Under the pieces are notes generated by a model. It ran no database searches and was not told where the DNA came from. It saw only the letters and a program-made list of their open reading frames with translations. A program made the position numbers and the translations under genes. DNA of 64,000 nt, taken from the NCBI GenBank assembly GCA_958366985.1, contig CATXDC010000012.1, forward strand, positions 30,530-94,529. Reading direction: 5' to 3'. Of this stretch, positions 50,615 to 60,249 are shown piece by piece (the first letter of the stretch is position 1; every line of letters starts with the position of its first letter). This DNA is from an uncultured Oscillospiraceae bacterium (lineage in GTDB: Bacteria; Bacillota; Clostridia; Oscillospirales; Acutalibacteraceae).

Positions 50615-50718
50615 ATTACTCCTCCTGACTGATTAATCAAATCGGGTCCCTTCACTTATTATACAACTGAGAATGGGTGAATTCCTTATTATTCCTGCAA
50701 AAAAATCTGTTAAAAGCC

Positions 50719-50755
50719 AAAATGCCCTCTGCGATATAAACGCAAAGGGTATTTT
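50719..50755 (-). terminator. Terminator of the sulfatase gene
   Basis: Minus-strand AAAATACCCTTTGCG paired with CGCAGAGGGCATTTT around a 7-base loop, followed by T-rich sequence. Confidence 0.75.
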
Positions 50756-50761
50756 GTTAAA

Positions 50762-52456
50762 TTATGAATTGGCAATTCTCGGCATCCACATGGGCTCCTC
50801 TGACATGAGCTTACTCAAAGCACAGCGAAGAAGTTCCGCCTTTTTACTGAGATATTCCTTATTTTCCCAGAGATTTTCTCCCTGTTCACCGTGGCAGAAT
50901 ACAAACATTTTGTTCTCTTCGCCGTCAGCATCAACGGTTATCCTGATCGAGTTTTTCTCATAAACCGTTTCACTTTTGCCTGACTTTTTAAGCTGAGCTT
51001 TTAAAAATCTGTAAAGCAGCTCCGTTTTTACCGAAAGATAATCCGCATCATCCCAGAGATTGTTATGCTCGCCGTAATCATTCTTTAAATCATACATCTC
51101 GCCGTAACTGCGTCCCTCATGGACAGTTATCTTCCAGTCCTTTTCAACATAACTGCACATATGCATAACATGGGGCTCGTGACGGTTTTCAGTGATAACC
51201 CAGTCCCTTTCGCTTTCCTTTTCGCCTGTCCACACCTTGCTTTCATCCTGTCCGGTCATGGTGTTTTCCGGGGAAAATCCGCAAAGAGAAAGAACCGTCG
51301 GCGCAATATCCACAAGAGACTGCAAACTCTCACTTCTGACTCCCGCCGGTATATGATTTTTATACTTTACTATCATCGGCACACGCAGCAGATCCTCATA
51401 ATGGAAAATACATTTATGCCGCAGTCCGTGCTGTCCGAACAGATCTCCGTGATCCGTTGTGAAAATTATTATGGTGTCCTCTTCAAGTCCGAGGGCCTTT
51501 AAGTTATCTAAAATCTTGCCGATGTATTTATCCATAAAGGACATCATTCCATAAGCATATGCAAGCTGCCGCTTAAGCTGACTCTTTATGTACAGATGAC
51601 GCTGCAGTCCGTGTACTCCATAGCCCGTTTCACGGTATTCATCAAATTTGGGACGCTTTTTAAATACTTCCCTGAAATAAGGCGGATTCTTCTCATGCTC
51701 ACTGAAAGAAAACTCCGGCAGCTCCATATCGGATGGATTGTACATTTTATCCCATGGGGACGGAGCCATCTGCGGATAGTGAGGATCAGGAAAGCTTGCC
51801 CAAAGGAAAAATGGCTTGCCCTCCTCTTTATACTCTTTCATCAGCGCATTTGTCCGCTCGGTTATCCATGCGTTATAGTGGTATTTCTCAGGGATTTTCC
51901 AGTGTCCCATTGATTTAAGATGCATTTTTCCCGTAGGTCTGAAAAAGTAATCTCGCCAGTTTTTAAGTCCGTTATCCTCCATCCATGCGGCGTAGTGCTG
52001 TCCGACCCATAATTCCGCTCCATGGTTGCGAAGCAGCTCCACATGACCGAATCCGTAAAAATCGCCGCTGAAATTACGCCAGAAATCAAGATCGTGCAAT
52101 GTGGGCGGAGCTTCCAGTGACGGATATTCCTCAGTTGATCTTACAGGCTGGAAATGCGCTTTTCCCACAAGGGCGGTTTCATAACCGTTGTCCTGAAGAA
52201 AACGTGATAATGTGGGAGTCGCTTCCGGCAGCTTTGTACCCAGCGACCATGCTCCGTGCTGGGACGGATACATACCGGTAAGTATACTTGACCTTGACGG
52301 GGTACAGGTGGGATTCGGACAATATGCCCTGTCAAAAAGCATACCGTCCTCAGCCAGTGAATCAAGATTCGGAGTTTTAAGCTTTGGATTTACTGCGCCA
52401 AGCATGGAATAATGCTGCTGGTCAGAGGTTATAAGAAGAATATTAGGTCTTTTCAT
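50762..52456 (-). CDS. Type I sulfatase (564 aa)
   Basis: Arylsulfatase-family enzyme. ILLITSDQQHYSMLGAVNP gives the first metal residues. The activation motif CTPSR near residue 52 (within PNPTCTPSRSSILTGMYPSQ) has the cysteine that must be oxidised to formylglycine. Later VGKAHFQP and IIFTTDHGDLFGQHGL (second metal D-H) are typical. No signal peptide, so it probably acts inside the cell on imported sulfated sugars or sulfate esters. The anaerobic sulfatase-maturing enzyme is not recognised in this window. Choline-sulfatase-like alternatives cannot be excluded. Confidence 0.93.
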   Translation of the reverse strand: MKRPNILLITSDQQHYSMLGAVNPKLKTPNLDSLAEDGMLFDRAYCPNPTCTPSRSSILTGMYPSQHGAWSLGTKLPEATPTLSRFLQDNGYETALVGKAHFQPVRSTEEYPSLEAPPTLHDLDFWRNFSGDFYGFGHVELLRNHGAELWVGQHYAAWMEDNGLKNWRDYFFRPTGKMHLKSMGHWKIPEKYHYNAWITERTNALMKEYKEEGKPFFLWASFPDPHYPQMAPSPWDKMYNPSDMELPEFSFSEHEKNPPYFREVFKKRPKFDEYRETGYGVHGLQRHLYIKSQLKRQLAYAYGMMSFMDKYIGKILDNLKALGLEEDTIIIFTTDHGDLFGQHGLRHKCIFHYEDLLRVPMIVKYKNHIPAGVRSESLQSLVDIAPTVLSLCGFSPENTMTGQDESKVWTGEKESERDWVITENRHEPHVMHMCSYVEKDWKITVHEGRSYGEMYDLKNDYGEHNNLWDDADYLSVKTELLYRFLKAQLKKSGKSETVYEKNSIRITVDADGEENKMFVFCHGEQGENLWENKEYLSKKAELLRCALSKLMSEEPMWMPRIANS

Positions 52457-52491
52457 AAAGCTACACCGCCAAAACTCATGTAATTAATATG

Positions 52492-52506
52492 ATTAATCTG
52501 ATTAAT
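52492..52506. promoter_or_regulatory. Operator-like palindrome at the sulfatase promoter
   Basis: ATTAATCTGATTAAT, a perfect inverted repeat with one central base, placed directly after the -10 box. The same GATTAATC core occurs before the serpin gene (48700-48707) and the sigma gene (50631-50638). Confidence 0.65.
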
Positions 52507-52507
52507 T

Positions 52508-52536
52508 ATTGTAATATATGGGCAATGTACAGTCAA
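52508..52536 (-). promoter_or_regulatory. Promoter of the sulfatase gene
   Basis: Minus-strand TTGACT (52536-52531), 17-base spacer, TACAAT (52513-52508). Confidence 0.8.
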
Positions 52537-52570
52537 GGTGTATGGGAAATTGGGGGAGGGTTTGTTTTAA

Positions 52571-52888
52571 ACGCAGGCGCTTATGGTTGTTCCTTACCGC
52601 CTCTTCGTGTACGGCTTGGGTGCAGCGTCACGCTGCCGCAGGCACTTATAGTTTAGTGCGCCGTATCTTGGTGTGCGGCGGACACGTCCGCTTGCATTTC
52701 GCACACATAAATTGAGCAATGGGAAAATTTAAATGCCTGTGGTTATGGAAAACCTAACCGCAGGCGTTTATAGTAGTTAATTTTTGTGGGTTGGAGTGCG
52801 ATGTGTTTGCGGATTCAATCCGCCGCAGGCACTTATAGTTGTTTCTTACTGCCACTTCGTGTGCGACATGGATGCAAACTCAGTTTGC
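52571..52888. repeat. Modular intergenic repeat, site B (four hairpin modules)
   Basis: Constant text (CGCAGGCRCTTATAG, TTCGTGTGCG, GTGCGCCGTATCTTGG) alternates with the palindromes GCAGCGTCACGCTGC (52622-52636), GCGGACACGTCCGC (52678-52691), GCGGATTCAATCCGC (52809-52823) and GCAAACTCAGTTTGC (52874-52888). The last ends one base before the stop codon of the esterase gene. Another hairpin lies at about 52731-52770 (AAATGCCTGTGG... with ...CCGCAGGCGTTT). No gene is present. Confidence 0.9.
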
Positions 52889-53797
52889 CTATATGCTTTT
52901 TATGAAAGAGTAAATCTCATTCCACGCCTTTTTGCTCTCCTTTAAAAAGGGAGCAATATACTGGAAGTCATGGAACATCCCCTCGTACTTTGTGAGTGTC
53001 ACTTTGACTCCCGCTCTCTTTGCTCTCTCATAAAGCATATCACTGTCACTTTCTGAGGTTTCGCAGTCTCCGCACTGAATGAGCATTGGAGGAAAGCCGC
53101 TGTAATCCCCAAAGGCCGGCGAAAGATACGGGTCTTTCGGGTCACTGGTTCCGCAATAAGGCGTTTTGCGTCTTATGTATTTTTCGTTTTCCTCAAAGCT
53201 CTGATTTTTAGGCAATGAATAAAGAGGATCTGTATAACAGTTTTTGCAGTAGGAGTCGCCGCTTGCAGTTAAATCTATAAAAGGCGAGACAGCCGCAACG
53301 GCAGCAGGAAGCTCTTCTCCCCTGTCACGGAGATTAAGGCAAAGAGCCAAAGCCAAATTTGCCCCCATACTGTCACCGACCATAATTATCCTCTTCGATT
53401 CAATTCCGCTTTTTATCATACCCTCATAAGCGGAAATACACTCATTGAGCAGTGACGGATGCACCTTTTCCTTACACGCATTATAATCGATGCTGTAAAC
53501 AGCATAACCTGTTTCGGCATATCTTTGAGCCATCTTTCTATACATAAGATTCATCCCCAACGCCGCTCCTCCGCCATGGATATGGAGAATAATTTTATCT
53601 TTACAGCAATTTTTAACGGATAAAATTTCTGTTTTTACTCCGCCGAAAATTTCTGTTTTGTAATCAAAATCTATAGGCGGAGTATAAGGCATATCTTTTA
53701 TTTTCACATTTCGTGAAAGGGACATATGATTCTTTCTGTAACGGTAAGTGGCAATTCTCAGAACCCCTTTCACCGCTCTTGCTCCAAGGGAAATCAT
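52889..53797 (-). CDS. Alpha/beta hydrolase, hormone-sensitive lipase-like esterase (302 aa)
   Basis: Family IV (HSL) carboxylesterase. Oxyanion HGGGAALGMN near residue 73, nucleophile in VGDSMGANLAL (S near 144), an acid in the region of CETSESDSD and the final His in YEGMFHDFQYI. A hydrophobic N-terminal stretch is not seen, so it is cytoplasmic. It overlaps the upstream kinase gene by four bases (ATGA). Substrate unknown. Confidence 0.92.
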   Translation of the reverse strand: MISLGARAVKGVLRIATYRYRKNHMSLSRNVKIKDMPYTPPIDFDYKTEIFGGVKTEILSVKNCCKDKIILHIHGGGAALGMNLMYRKMAQRYAETGYAVYSIDYNACKEKVHPSLLNECISAYEGMIKSGIESKRIIMVGDSMGANLALALCLNLRDRGEELPAAVAAVSPFIDLTASGDSYCKNCYTDPLYSLPKNQSFEENEKYIRRKTPYCGTSDPKDPYLSPAFGDYSGFPPMLIQCGDCETSESDSDMLYERAKRAGVKVTLTKYEGMFHDFQYIAPFLKESKKAWNEIYSFIKSI

Positions 53798-54747
53798 AAG
53801 TTTTTAAGCCTCCGGTTCATGTTCTTTACAAGAGGATTCATTATAAATCCAACCAGAACTCCCGATTTAATCAGACAGAAAACCTCGTTCCAGAGTCCGT
53901 AAAAGGCAAGCTTATCGTCACAGTGATGGCTCTCCCCGTATTTCTTTCTGTATGTTTCACCAAGGAAAAAGTGCTTTCCGGTGAGATTATAAAACTGAAA
54001 CAAATCATATTCCCTGTCGGCATACATGGAATTTAAAGGGTCGATGAATCCAGCAAGATTTCCCTTTTTATCTATCATTATATTGGCTATATTGAGATCC
54101 CCGTGTATAAGACAAGCTTCCGTTACAGGCTCCGAGAAAATAACATCAAATTTTTCCCATGCGGCATTCATGGTATCCATGATTTTACCCGAAAGCTCTC
54201 CCTTATTATAAAGTGCCTGAGCTTCACGGAGAACTGCCTCGGCAAAGGGTTTATAGCAATCAATCCAGTTTTCATAAACAGGATTTAGGGTATCTCCGAA
54301 GCGGTCGCTCTTATGACTGTGGATACTGTGAAGCGCCGATGTCACATTCTCGGCAAATTCCATTCGCTTTTTGCGGCTGCTGAGAAAAAACAAAACATCC
54401 ATACAGGCGTTTCTGCCCTCAAGCATTTCCATGCCGTAACAGTCAACGGGGATTTTATCATCGGCCTGACGGACAAAAAGTACTTTCGGCATCTTTACAG
54501 GGGTGCTTTCTCCGAGAAGCTTTAAATCATAAGCCTCTTTTTTCAGCATATCCTTTGCTCTGAGAAACTTTACCACCGCTTTTGTGTTATCCTCAAAAGT
54601 AACCTTAAATGCTTTTCCGAATGAGCCGCCGCCAAGATATTTTACTTCTGCCGCTTTCTTTTTAAGTTCCGATTCTGCGGCGGATACCGCATACTTTTTG
54701 CCCTCATCATTTGTAAGAGGTATAGGCGTTATTCTTTTGACCTCCAT
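53794..54747 (-). CDS. APH-family phosphotransferase (317 aa)
   Basis: Aminoglycoside-phosphotransferase/choline-kinase fold. Gly-rich loop LGGGSFGKAFKV, the ATP lysine in KAVVKFLRAK, the catalytic loop LIHGDLNIANIMIDKKG (D near 218) and the metal Asp in GFIDPLNSMYADREYDL. Substrate unknown; these folds also phosphorylate fructosamines, homoserine and choline, so this is not evidence of drug resistance. The ATG at 54747 with AAAAGGAG upstream is used rather than the in-frame GTG at 54765, which lies in that ribosome site. Confidence 0.9.
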   Translation of the reverse strand: MEVKRITPIPLTNDEGKKYAVSAAESELKKKAAEVKYLGGGSFGKAFKVTFEDNTKAVVKFLRAKDMLKKEAYDLKLLGESTPVKMPKVLFVRQADDKIPVDCYGMEMLEGRNACMDVLFFLSSRKKRMEFAENVTSALHSIHSHKSDRFGDTLNPVYENWIDCYKPFAEAVLREAQALYNKGELSGKIMDTMNAAWEKFDVIFSEPVTEACLIHGDLNIANIMIDKKGNLAGFIDPLNSMYADREYDLFQFYNLTGKHFFLGETYRKKYGESHHCDDKLAFYGLWNEVFCLIKSGVLVGFIMNPLVKNMNRRLKNL

Positions 54748-55000
54748 AGTTTGGCTCCTTTTCACTTATTTAGTTATCCATACTATATCAGACTTTTTTA
54801 ATTTAAAACATTTCCCGGGAATACCTTTTTTCATGAAGTTTGAGTATTTTTTCAAATTCTTTGCCCATTTTTTCTGCTCCTTTATGAGTGGATTTGCCGG
54901 TAATTTCAGGTGGATTTTTTGTTTTCTGCTGTCGGTTCAGATTTAACGTTCCCGCAGTTGTGGCATCTGATTTTTACTGATAGTCAGTTGGGAAAATTGG

Positions 55001-55337
55001 TGCAGCGTCACGCTGCCAGGCTCAGCCTGCTTAAACAAAATGCCTGCGAATAGGTTTTACCTTAAACGCAGGCATTAATCTTTTATTTATGAGAAAATAA
55101 CATTATGTGGTTTATTATGGCTTAGTGCAGTCTGAACCAATTCGCAGGCACTTATATTTTCTCATTTCTGACACTCGGTGTGCGATTTGAGTGCAGCGTC
55201 ACGCTGCCGCAGGCACTTGTAGTTATTTTTTACTGTAAGTTCGTGTGCGTCATGTCTGCGGATTTAATCCGTCGCAGGCACTTATATTTTCTCATTTCTG
55301 ACAGTCAGTGTGCGGATTGGATGCAAACTCAGTTTGC
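55001..55337. repeat. Modular intergenic repeat, site C (five hairpin modules)
   Basis: GCAGCGTCACGCTGC (55002-55016), CAGGCTCAGCCTG (55017-55029), GCAGCGTCACGCTGC (55193-55207), GCGGATTTAATCCGT (55258-55272) and GCAAACTCAGTTTGC (55323-55337), separated by constant text such as CGCAGGCACTTATATTTTCT. A terminator-like stem AATGCCTGCG / CGCAGGCATT lies at about 55039-55074. The last palindrome overlaps the end of the GH2 gene. The stretch 54748-55328 has no other gene. Confidence 0.9.
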
Positions 55338-57698
55338 CTTTTCGGCTACGAAATCAACTCTGATATCGTCAAAGCCCGGTGACTTGATTGTGACAACGCC
55401 TTTGCCTGTCTGTCCCTTTGTCTTTACCCAGAAAGCTATATCGCCGCCGATAAGTGAAATCTGCTTTGGTCCTATTACTTCAACTGCTCCCCTTACGGAA
55501 AGTGTTATTGCATTATTTGCAAATGCAAGGCGGTTTCCGTTCTGGTCAACGGCTGTGATCTGTACCCTTGCAACATCATATGTCTCTTTTTCACAAAGGG
55601 TAAGCTTATCTGCATCAACTTTCAGCTTCTCCTTTGTAACGGCTGTCTTGATAACAGTCTTTACAAGCATTCCGTCCTTGTATCCCTCAAAGCGGTAGGA
55701 AACCTGCTCGTCGCCCCAGTCGCCTACATACTTTTCAATTATATTCACAAGTCTGCCTATGCCGATTCCGCCGGCAGCCATTCCGACTCCTGCAAGGAGA
55801 TAGTAAGGAACAGGAATATTGGTTCCCTTTTTGCATCCCTCAATAAGAGCCGGCTTTATGAGCTTAACAGCAGCCTTATTGAGCTTTTCATCCTTTTCGA
55901 GAACGTCTCCGATAAAATCATCGGCAAAAATGGGCGGATGAGGAAGATTAGGGAAACGCTTGTGATTGGGGTAAGCTGTGCTTACATATGCTCCGTTTTT
56001 ATAGAGCTTTACATAATCGCAGTTTGTGAAAACGTAAATCTGACCTTTCATGCTTGCGGGATGCTCACCGATATCCATTGAAGAGGATACCTCCATTACG
56101 GTGTGGTCATCCTGCTGTGAAGCATAAACGGAAGCTGCAAGCTTAGGTACACGGAACATATCAGTTACGCCATGATAGCAGATTCTGTCGCCGCTGCCGA
56201 AGTCCTTATGTGTATTGTAGTCAGCCATGCACCATCCGATTGCGCCGGAGGTTCTGCCGTTGCCGTATGCCTTATTGAGAACTCTTGCATGACGAAGAGC
56301 ATGCTCTACTCGTACATCCTCTTTATCAAAGCTCTTTGTGGGATACATATGGCCGTTGTGCTCCGTTACAAGATAGGGAGCTGAGAAGCCTGCGACAATT
56401 TCGGGAGGCAGAAGCACTGTTCTCTTACCACTGTGGATGAAATCATTATATGTATATACGTCCTCAAGGAGATGGCTTCTGGGGAAGTTTCTTACACCGC
56501 CTGTCTGACGGGTATCGTCAAGGGAATGTGCAAGTGCATTTGTCTGAGTGTAAAGCTCGTCGCAGTCCTGACCCTCGTTGACTCTTACGCCCCAGAGAAT
56601 TACGCTGGGATGATTTCTGTCACGGATAATCATGCGGCGGATATTTTCAAGGCAGTTTTCACGCCACTCTCCCTCACCGGTAAACTGCCAGCTGGGCATT
56701 TCGGTGAAAACAAGAAGTCCGATTTCATCGCAGCGGTTGAGGAAGTGAATGGAATCGGGATAATGTGAGGTTCTTACAAGATTGCAGCCGAGCTTGAATT
56801 TAAGCAAATCTGCATCGCTTTCCTGTGCGGATTTGGGCATTGCATAACCAACATAGGGATAGCTCTGATGACGGTTAAGTCCTCTTATCTTGATTTTCTT
56901 TCCGTTAAGATAGAATCCGTCTTTGCGGAACTCAGCTTCACGGAATCCGAAACGAACCTCGGTTTCATCCTCGCCGCCGTTAAGTACGATTTTTAATGTA
57001 TAAAGCTTCGGATTATCTATATCCCACGGAGTTACATTTTCTGCACGCCATTTTGCTTTTATGACTTTGCCCTCAAAGGCGAATTTCTTTGTCTTAACGA
57101 TTTCTTCGCCGTCCATGAGGAAAAGCTCTATAGTGCCCTTTGTGCTCTCGGAAAAAGTGATATCCGCATCAATGAGTTTATTGGGCATATCGGCATACTT
57201 TGTGCGTACAAATACATTTTCAATATAAGTTTCGCTTACTTCTTCCAGCCAAACCTCTCTGTAAATTCCGCCGTAGCAAAGATAGTCCACCACTCTTCCG
57301 AAAGGAGGAATCTCAGGACGCTCTGTTGAATCCAGCTCAACGGTAATGAGGTTCTCGCCCTTTACGGCAGTGTTGGTAATATCAAAGGTAAAGGGTGTAT
57401 ATCCGCCCTTATGCTCTCCGATAAACTTTCCGTTAAGATATACCTTTGAATAGTTTGCGGCTCCCTCAAAGTGAAGCAGATATCTTTTTCCCTCTTTGGG
57501 CTCAAGGGTAAATGTCTTCTTGTAGCAGCTTACAAACTGATAATCCCTTTCATCAAAATAGTTAAAGGGAAGCTCCTTGTTTGTGTGAGGAATCTGCACC
57601 GTCTCAAAGGATGAATAATCATAATCGGGTTTTAAATACTCCTCCTTGAAATCAGGAGAATACTTCCAGTCAAAGTTTAAATGCCATACAGTTCGCAT
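55329..57698 (-). CDS. Glycoside hydrolase family 2 beta-galactosidase-like enzyme (789 aa)
   Basis: GH2 architecture: N-terminal sugar-binding sandwich (WHLNFDWKYSPDFKEEY, NYSKVYLNGKFIGEHKGGY), an Ig-like domain, then a TIM barrel. The acid/base Glu is in ILWGVRVNEGQD and the nucleophile Glu in APYLVTEHNGHMYP. C-terminal extra domains include an Ig-like DUF4982-type part near ITAVDQNGNRLAFANNAITL. No signal peptide, so it acts inside the cell. It overlaps the GH36 gene by one base. Beta-galactosidase is the best guess; beta-glucuronidase is not excluded. The stop TGA is the loop of a repeat palindrome. Confidence 0.9.
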   Translation of the reverse strand: MRTVWHLNFDWKYSPDFKEEYLKPDYDYSSFETVQIPHTNKELPFNYFDERDYQFVSCYKKTFTLEPKEGKRYLLHFEGAANYSKVYLNGKFIGEHKGGYTPFTFDITNTAVKGENLITVELDSTERPEIPPFGRVVDYLCYGGIYREVWLEEVSETYIENVFVRTKYADMPNKLIDADITFSESTKGTIELFLMDGEEIVKTKKFAFEGKVIKAKWRAENVTPWDIDNPKLYTLKIVLNGGEDETEVRFGFREAEFRKDGFYLNGKKIKIRGLNRHQSYPYVGYAMPKSAQESDADLLKFKLGCNLVRTSHYPDSIHFLNRCDEIGLLVFTEMPSWQFTGEGEWRENCLENIRRMIIRDRNHPSVILWGVRVNEGQDCDELYTQTNALAHSLDDTRQTGGVRNFPRSHLLEDVYTYNDFIHSGKRTVLLPPEIVAGFSAPYLVTEHNGHMYPTKSFDKEDVRVEHALRHARVLNKAYGNGRTSGAIGWCMADYNTHKDFGSGDRICYHGVTDMFRVPKLAASVYASQQDDHTVMEVSSSMDIGEHPASMKGQIYVFTNCDYVKLYKNGAYVSTAYPNHKRFPNLPHPPIFADDFIGDVLEKDEKLNKAAVKLIKPALIEGCKKGTNIPVPYYLLAGVGMAAGGIGIGRLVNIIEKYVGDWGDEQVSYRFEGYKDGMLVKTVIKTAVTKEKLKVDADKLTLCEKETYDVARVQITAVDQNGNRLAFANNAITLSVRGAVEVIGPKQISLIGGDIAFWVKTKGQTGKGVVTIKSPGFDDIRVDFVAEKAN

Positions 57699-60049
57699 TA
57701 TTTTGTTTCCTTCCTTTCCTTTACATAGTAAAGTCTTGAGTCGTTGTCAAGCATCAGTCTTGTATCTCTGTTGAACCCGCTCAGAGCATAACACTGTTTG
57801 GGTCTGAAGCCCGCATACATAAGTCCTGCGCCGCTTACGGTGAATTCCTCTTTTTCAGTGGGAAGACGGAAACGGTCAACTATAAAGTCATAGACTTTGC
57901 CGTCCTCCAAATCAAAGGTGAAAAGAGGTGTTCCGTTAAGCACTTCGCCAAGAGCACGAAGATTGAAGCCCTGAACTCTCGCCTTTAAATCATAAATCTT
58001 ATCCTCGCTAAGTGAGGCAAATTTAACTATATCCTGTCCCCCATTGGGCTGTAATCTGTTCTGGAAGAATCCGAGAATAGATTCGCTCTTATCCTCTGAA
58101 GTTACCTGCCAGCTGAACTTGTTATCCTTGAAGCAATCGCCGATTCTTGTAAATTCACCGAACTGTAAAAGCTTGCGGTGCTCCTTATAGAATGCAATCT
58201 GCTTTTTGGCAACAGCTTTTTCAAAGGGTGTAAGATGTGTAACATCCATTTCGTATCCTGTAAGACCGAATGCGGCTACATTGAAGCGATGCTCAAAAGA
58301 TGAGGGACGCATACATGAAAAGCTCGGTGAACAGGAAACGTGCATTGTCATTACAGACTGGGGATATCCGTATGATGTGCCGCTCTGAATATCGATTCGG
58401 TCGAGAGCGTCGGTATTGTCACTTGTCCAGCACTGGGGCATATAGCAGAACATACCTAAATCAAATCTGTTGCCGCCGCTTGAGCAGGACTCGAAAAGAA
58501 TATTGGGGAATCTGCCTGTCAATACATCGAGTATTTCATAAAGTCCCAAAATATAGCGGTGGAAATACTCGCCGTTATTAAAGTTCTCTGTAAGAGAAAA
58601 GACATCGGAAAAATGTCGGTTCATGTCCCACTTGATATACTCGATATTTCCCATTTTGAAAACATCGGTCATGGAATCAATTACATAATCCCTTACATCA
58701 CGGCGGGTAAGGTCAAGATAATACTGATTTCTTCCCTCACTGGGCTCGTATCTCGAAGTCTGCATTGCCCAATCGGGATGGGCTCTGAAAAGGTCGCTGT
58801 CTCGGCTTATCATCTCAGGCTCAACCCAAAGGCCGAACATAAGTCCAAGATCGTTTATCTTTTTGGAAAGTCCCTCTATACCTGAGGGAAGCTTCTTCTT
58901 ATTTACATACCAGTCGCCCAAAGAACATTTATCGCTGTTTCTCTTGCCGAACCAGCCGTCATCAAGTACAAAGAGCTCCGCTCCGATTTCCTTTCCGGCT
59001 TTGGCAATTGAAACAATTTTCTTTTCATTAAAGAAGAAATAAGTTGCCTCCCAGTTATTTACAAGCACAGGACGCTCTTTATACTTCCACTGTCCTCTTA
59101 CAATGTTCTCCTTAACGAAATGATGCATATTGTGGCTCATGCCGTTAAGTCCCTCAGCACTGTATGTCATCACTGATTCGGGAGCATCAAAGCTGTCACC
59201 GGGCTCTATTTCCCAGCGGAATTCAAAGGGATTGATACCGTTCTGAACTCTCAGAATTCCATGAGGTGAAACCTCTGCCTTTGCGATATGGTTTCCTGAA
59301 TATACAAGGTTAAAGCCATAGCATTCTCCTGTTTCCTCGGTGCAGGAATCCTTTTTGATAATGAAGAAAGGATTGTGTCTGTTGGAGCTGCTGCCTGTAA
59401 TTGAGCCAACGGAAAATTCGCCCTGGCTGAGCTTTTTCTCATGCTTATAGCGTTCTCTTGCCCATGTTCCGTCAAAGGTTACCATTGTGTAATCGGCAGG
59501 AGGCAAATCAATCTGAGCGCTCATGATATTTGTAAGTGTGACTTTTTCCTTACCTGAGTTTACTACTCTTACGCTTCTTGTTATTACATCGGCATCCTCA
59601 AATACAGTATAGAAAAGGTTAAGGAAAACGCCGATTGCTTTATCTTCAAGCACTACGGTCAAAGTCTGTGATTCGCCGTAAGATGACGGAAGTCCGTTAA
59701 GGGACGGCTTTACGTTTGTCACATCCGCTTTTACAAATTTGAAATCAGTCGTAAAGCATCCGTCGGGAGTTGTCATTGAAATTGCAGGTGAACGGTAGTC
59801 GCCTTTGCCGTATGATGAATACTCAAGGGCGATGTGATCAAGTGAGAAAACACCTGTCTCCTTTGAATAGAAGGTGGAGTTACTGTAACCTACTCCATGC
59901 TTATCGTATATAAATGAATAGTCCGCACATTCGGGAATCTTTCTTCCGTAATAAAGGGACTCAAGCTGTCCTGACTCCAGCACACGCATAATGTAGCTTG
60001 TCCTTTTAGTGGACAGATGAAACACATTGTTTTCTGTTACTTTAATCAT
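57698..60049 (-). CDS. Alpha-galactosidase, glycoside hydrolase family 36 (783 aa)
   Basis: Removes alpha-1,6-linked galactose from raffinose-type sugars or galactomannan. N-terminal beta-supersandwich, then the barrel with FVLDDGWFGKRNSD, the nucleophile in YIKWDMNRH, SSGGNRFDLGM and the acid/base Asp in CWTSDNTDALDRI. No signal peptide; cytoplasmic tetramer expected in this subgroup. It has a consensus promoter and a short leader with a terminator-like hairpin. It is first in the operon and the GH2 gene follows. Confidence 0.95.
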   Translation of the reverse strand: MIKVTENNVFHLSTKRTSYIMRVLESGQLESLYYGRKIPECADYSFIYDKHGVGYSNSTFYSKETGVFSLDHIALEYSSYGKGDYRSPAISMTTPDGCFTTDFKFVKADVTNVKPSLNGLPSSYGESQTLTVVLEDKAIGVFLNLFYTVFEDADVITRSVRVVNSGKEKVTLTNIMSAQIDLPPADYTMVTFDGTWARERYKHEKKLSQGEFSVGSITGSSSNRHNPFFIIKKDSCTEETGECYGFNLVYSGNHIAKAEVSPHGILRVQNGINPFEFRWEIEPGDSFDAPESVMTYSAEGLNGMSHNMHHFVKENIVRGQWKYKERPVLVNNWEATYFFFNEKKIVSIAKAGKEIGAELFVLDDGWFGKRNSDKCSLGDWYVNKKKLPSGIEGLSKKINDLGLMFGLWVEPEMISRDSDLFRAHPDWAMQTSRYEPSEGRNQYYLDLTRRDVRDYVIDSMTDVFKMGNIEYIKWDMNRHFSDVFSLTENFNNGEYFHRYILGLYEILDVLTGRFPNILFESCSSGGNRFDLGMFCYMPQCWTSDNTDALDRIDIQSGTSYGYPQSVMTMHVSCSPSFSCMRPSSFEHRFNVAAFGLTGYEMDVTHLTPFEKAVAKKQIAFYKEHRKLLQFGEFTRIGDCFKDNKFSWQVTSEDKSESILGFFQNRLQPNGGQDIVKFASLSEDKIYDLKARVQGFNLRALGEVLNGTPLFTFDLEDGKVYDFIVDRFRLPTEKEEFTVSGAGLMYAGFRPKQCYALSGFNRDTRLMLDNDSRLYYVKERKETK

Positions 60050-60084
60050 AATTTCCTCCGGGCATTGAAAATTTATTTTACATT

Positions 60085-60112
60085 AAAAAAGGCGTTATTC
60101 CACCGCCTTTTT
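60085..60112 (-). terminator. Terminator-like hairpin in the alpha-galactosidase leader
   Basis: Minus-strand AAAAAGGCG (60112-60104) pairs with CGCCTTTTTT (60094-60085) around 9 bases. It sits 20-45 bases after the expected transcription start and 35 bases before the GH36 ATG. Confidence 0.7.
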
Positions 60113-60136
60113 ACTTATGCAAAATTCACTAATGAA

Positions 60137-60164
60137 ATTATAGCATTTAAGAAAATGTTGTCAA
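60137..60164 (-). promoter_or_regulatory. Consensus promoter of the GH36-GH2 operon
   Basis: Perfect boxes on the minus strand: TTGACA (60164-60159), 16-base spacer, TATAAT (60142-60137). Confidence 0.9.
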
Positions 60165-60249
60165 CAAATCCGACTGTTATTGATTGTATATCTAAAGTCA
60201 TGTAATAACATATCAAATTTTATTTTATGGATTTTGAAATATCTTATAA

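Noticed and set aside
53794..54747. Aminoglycoside resistance gene
   Set aside because: The fold is shared by many kinases, and nothing in the sequence or context points to drug phosphorylation.
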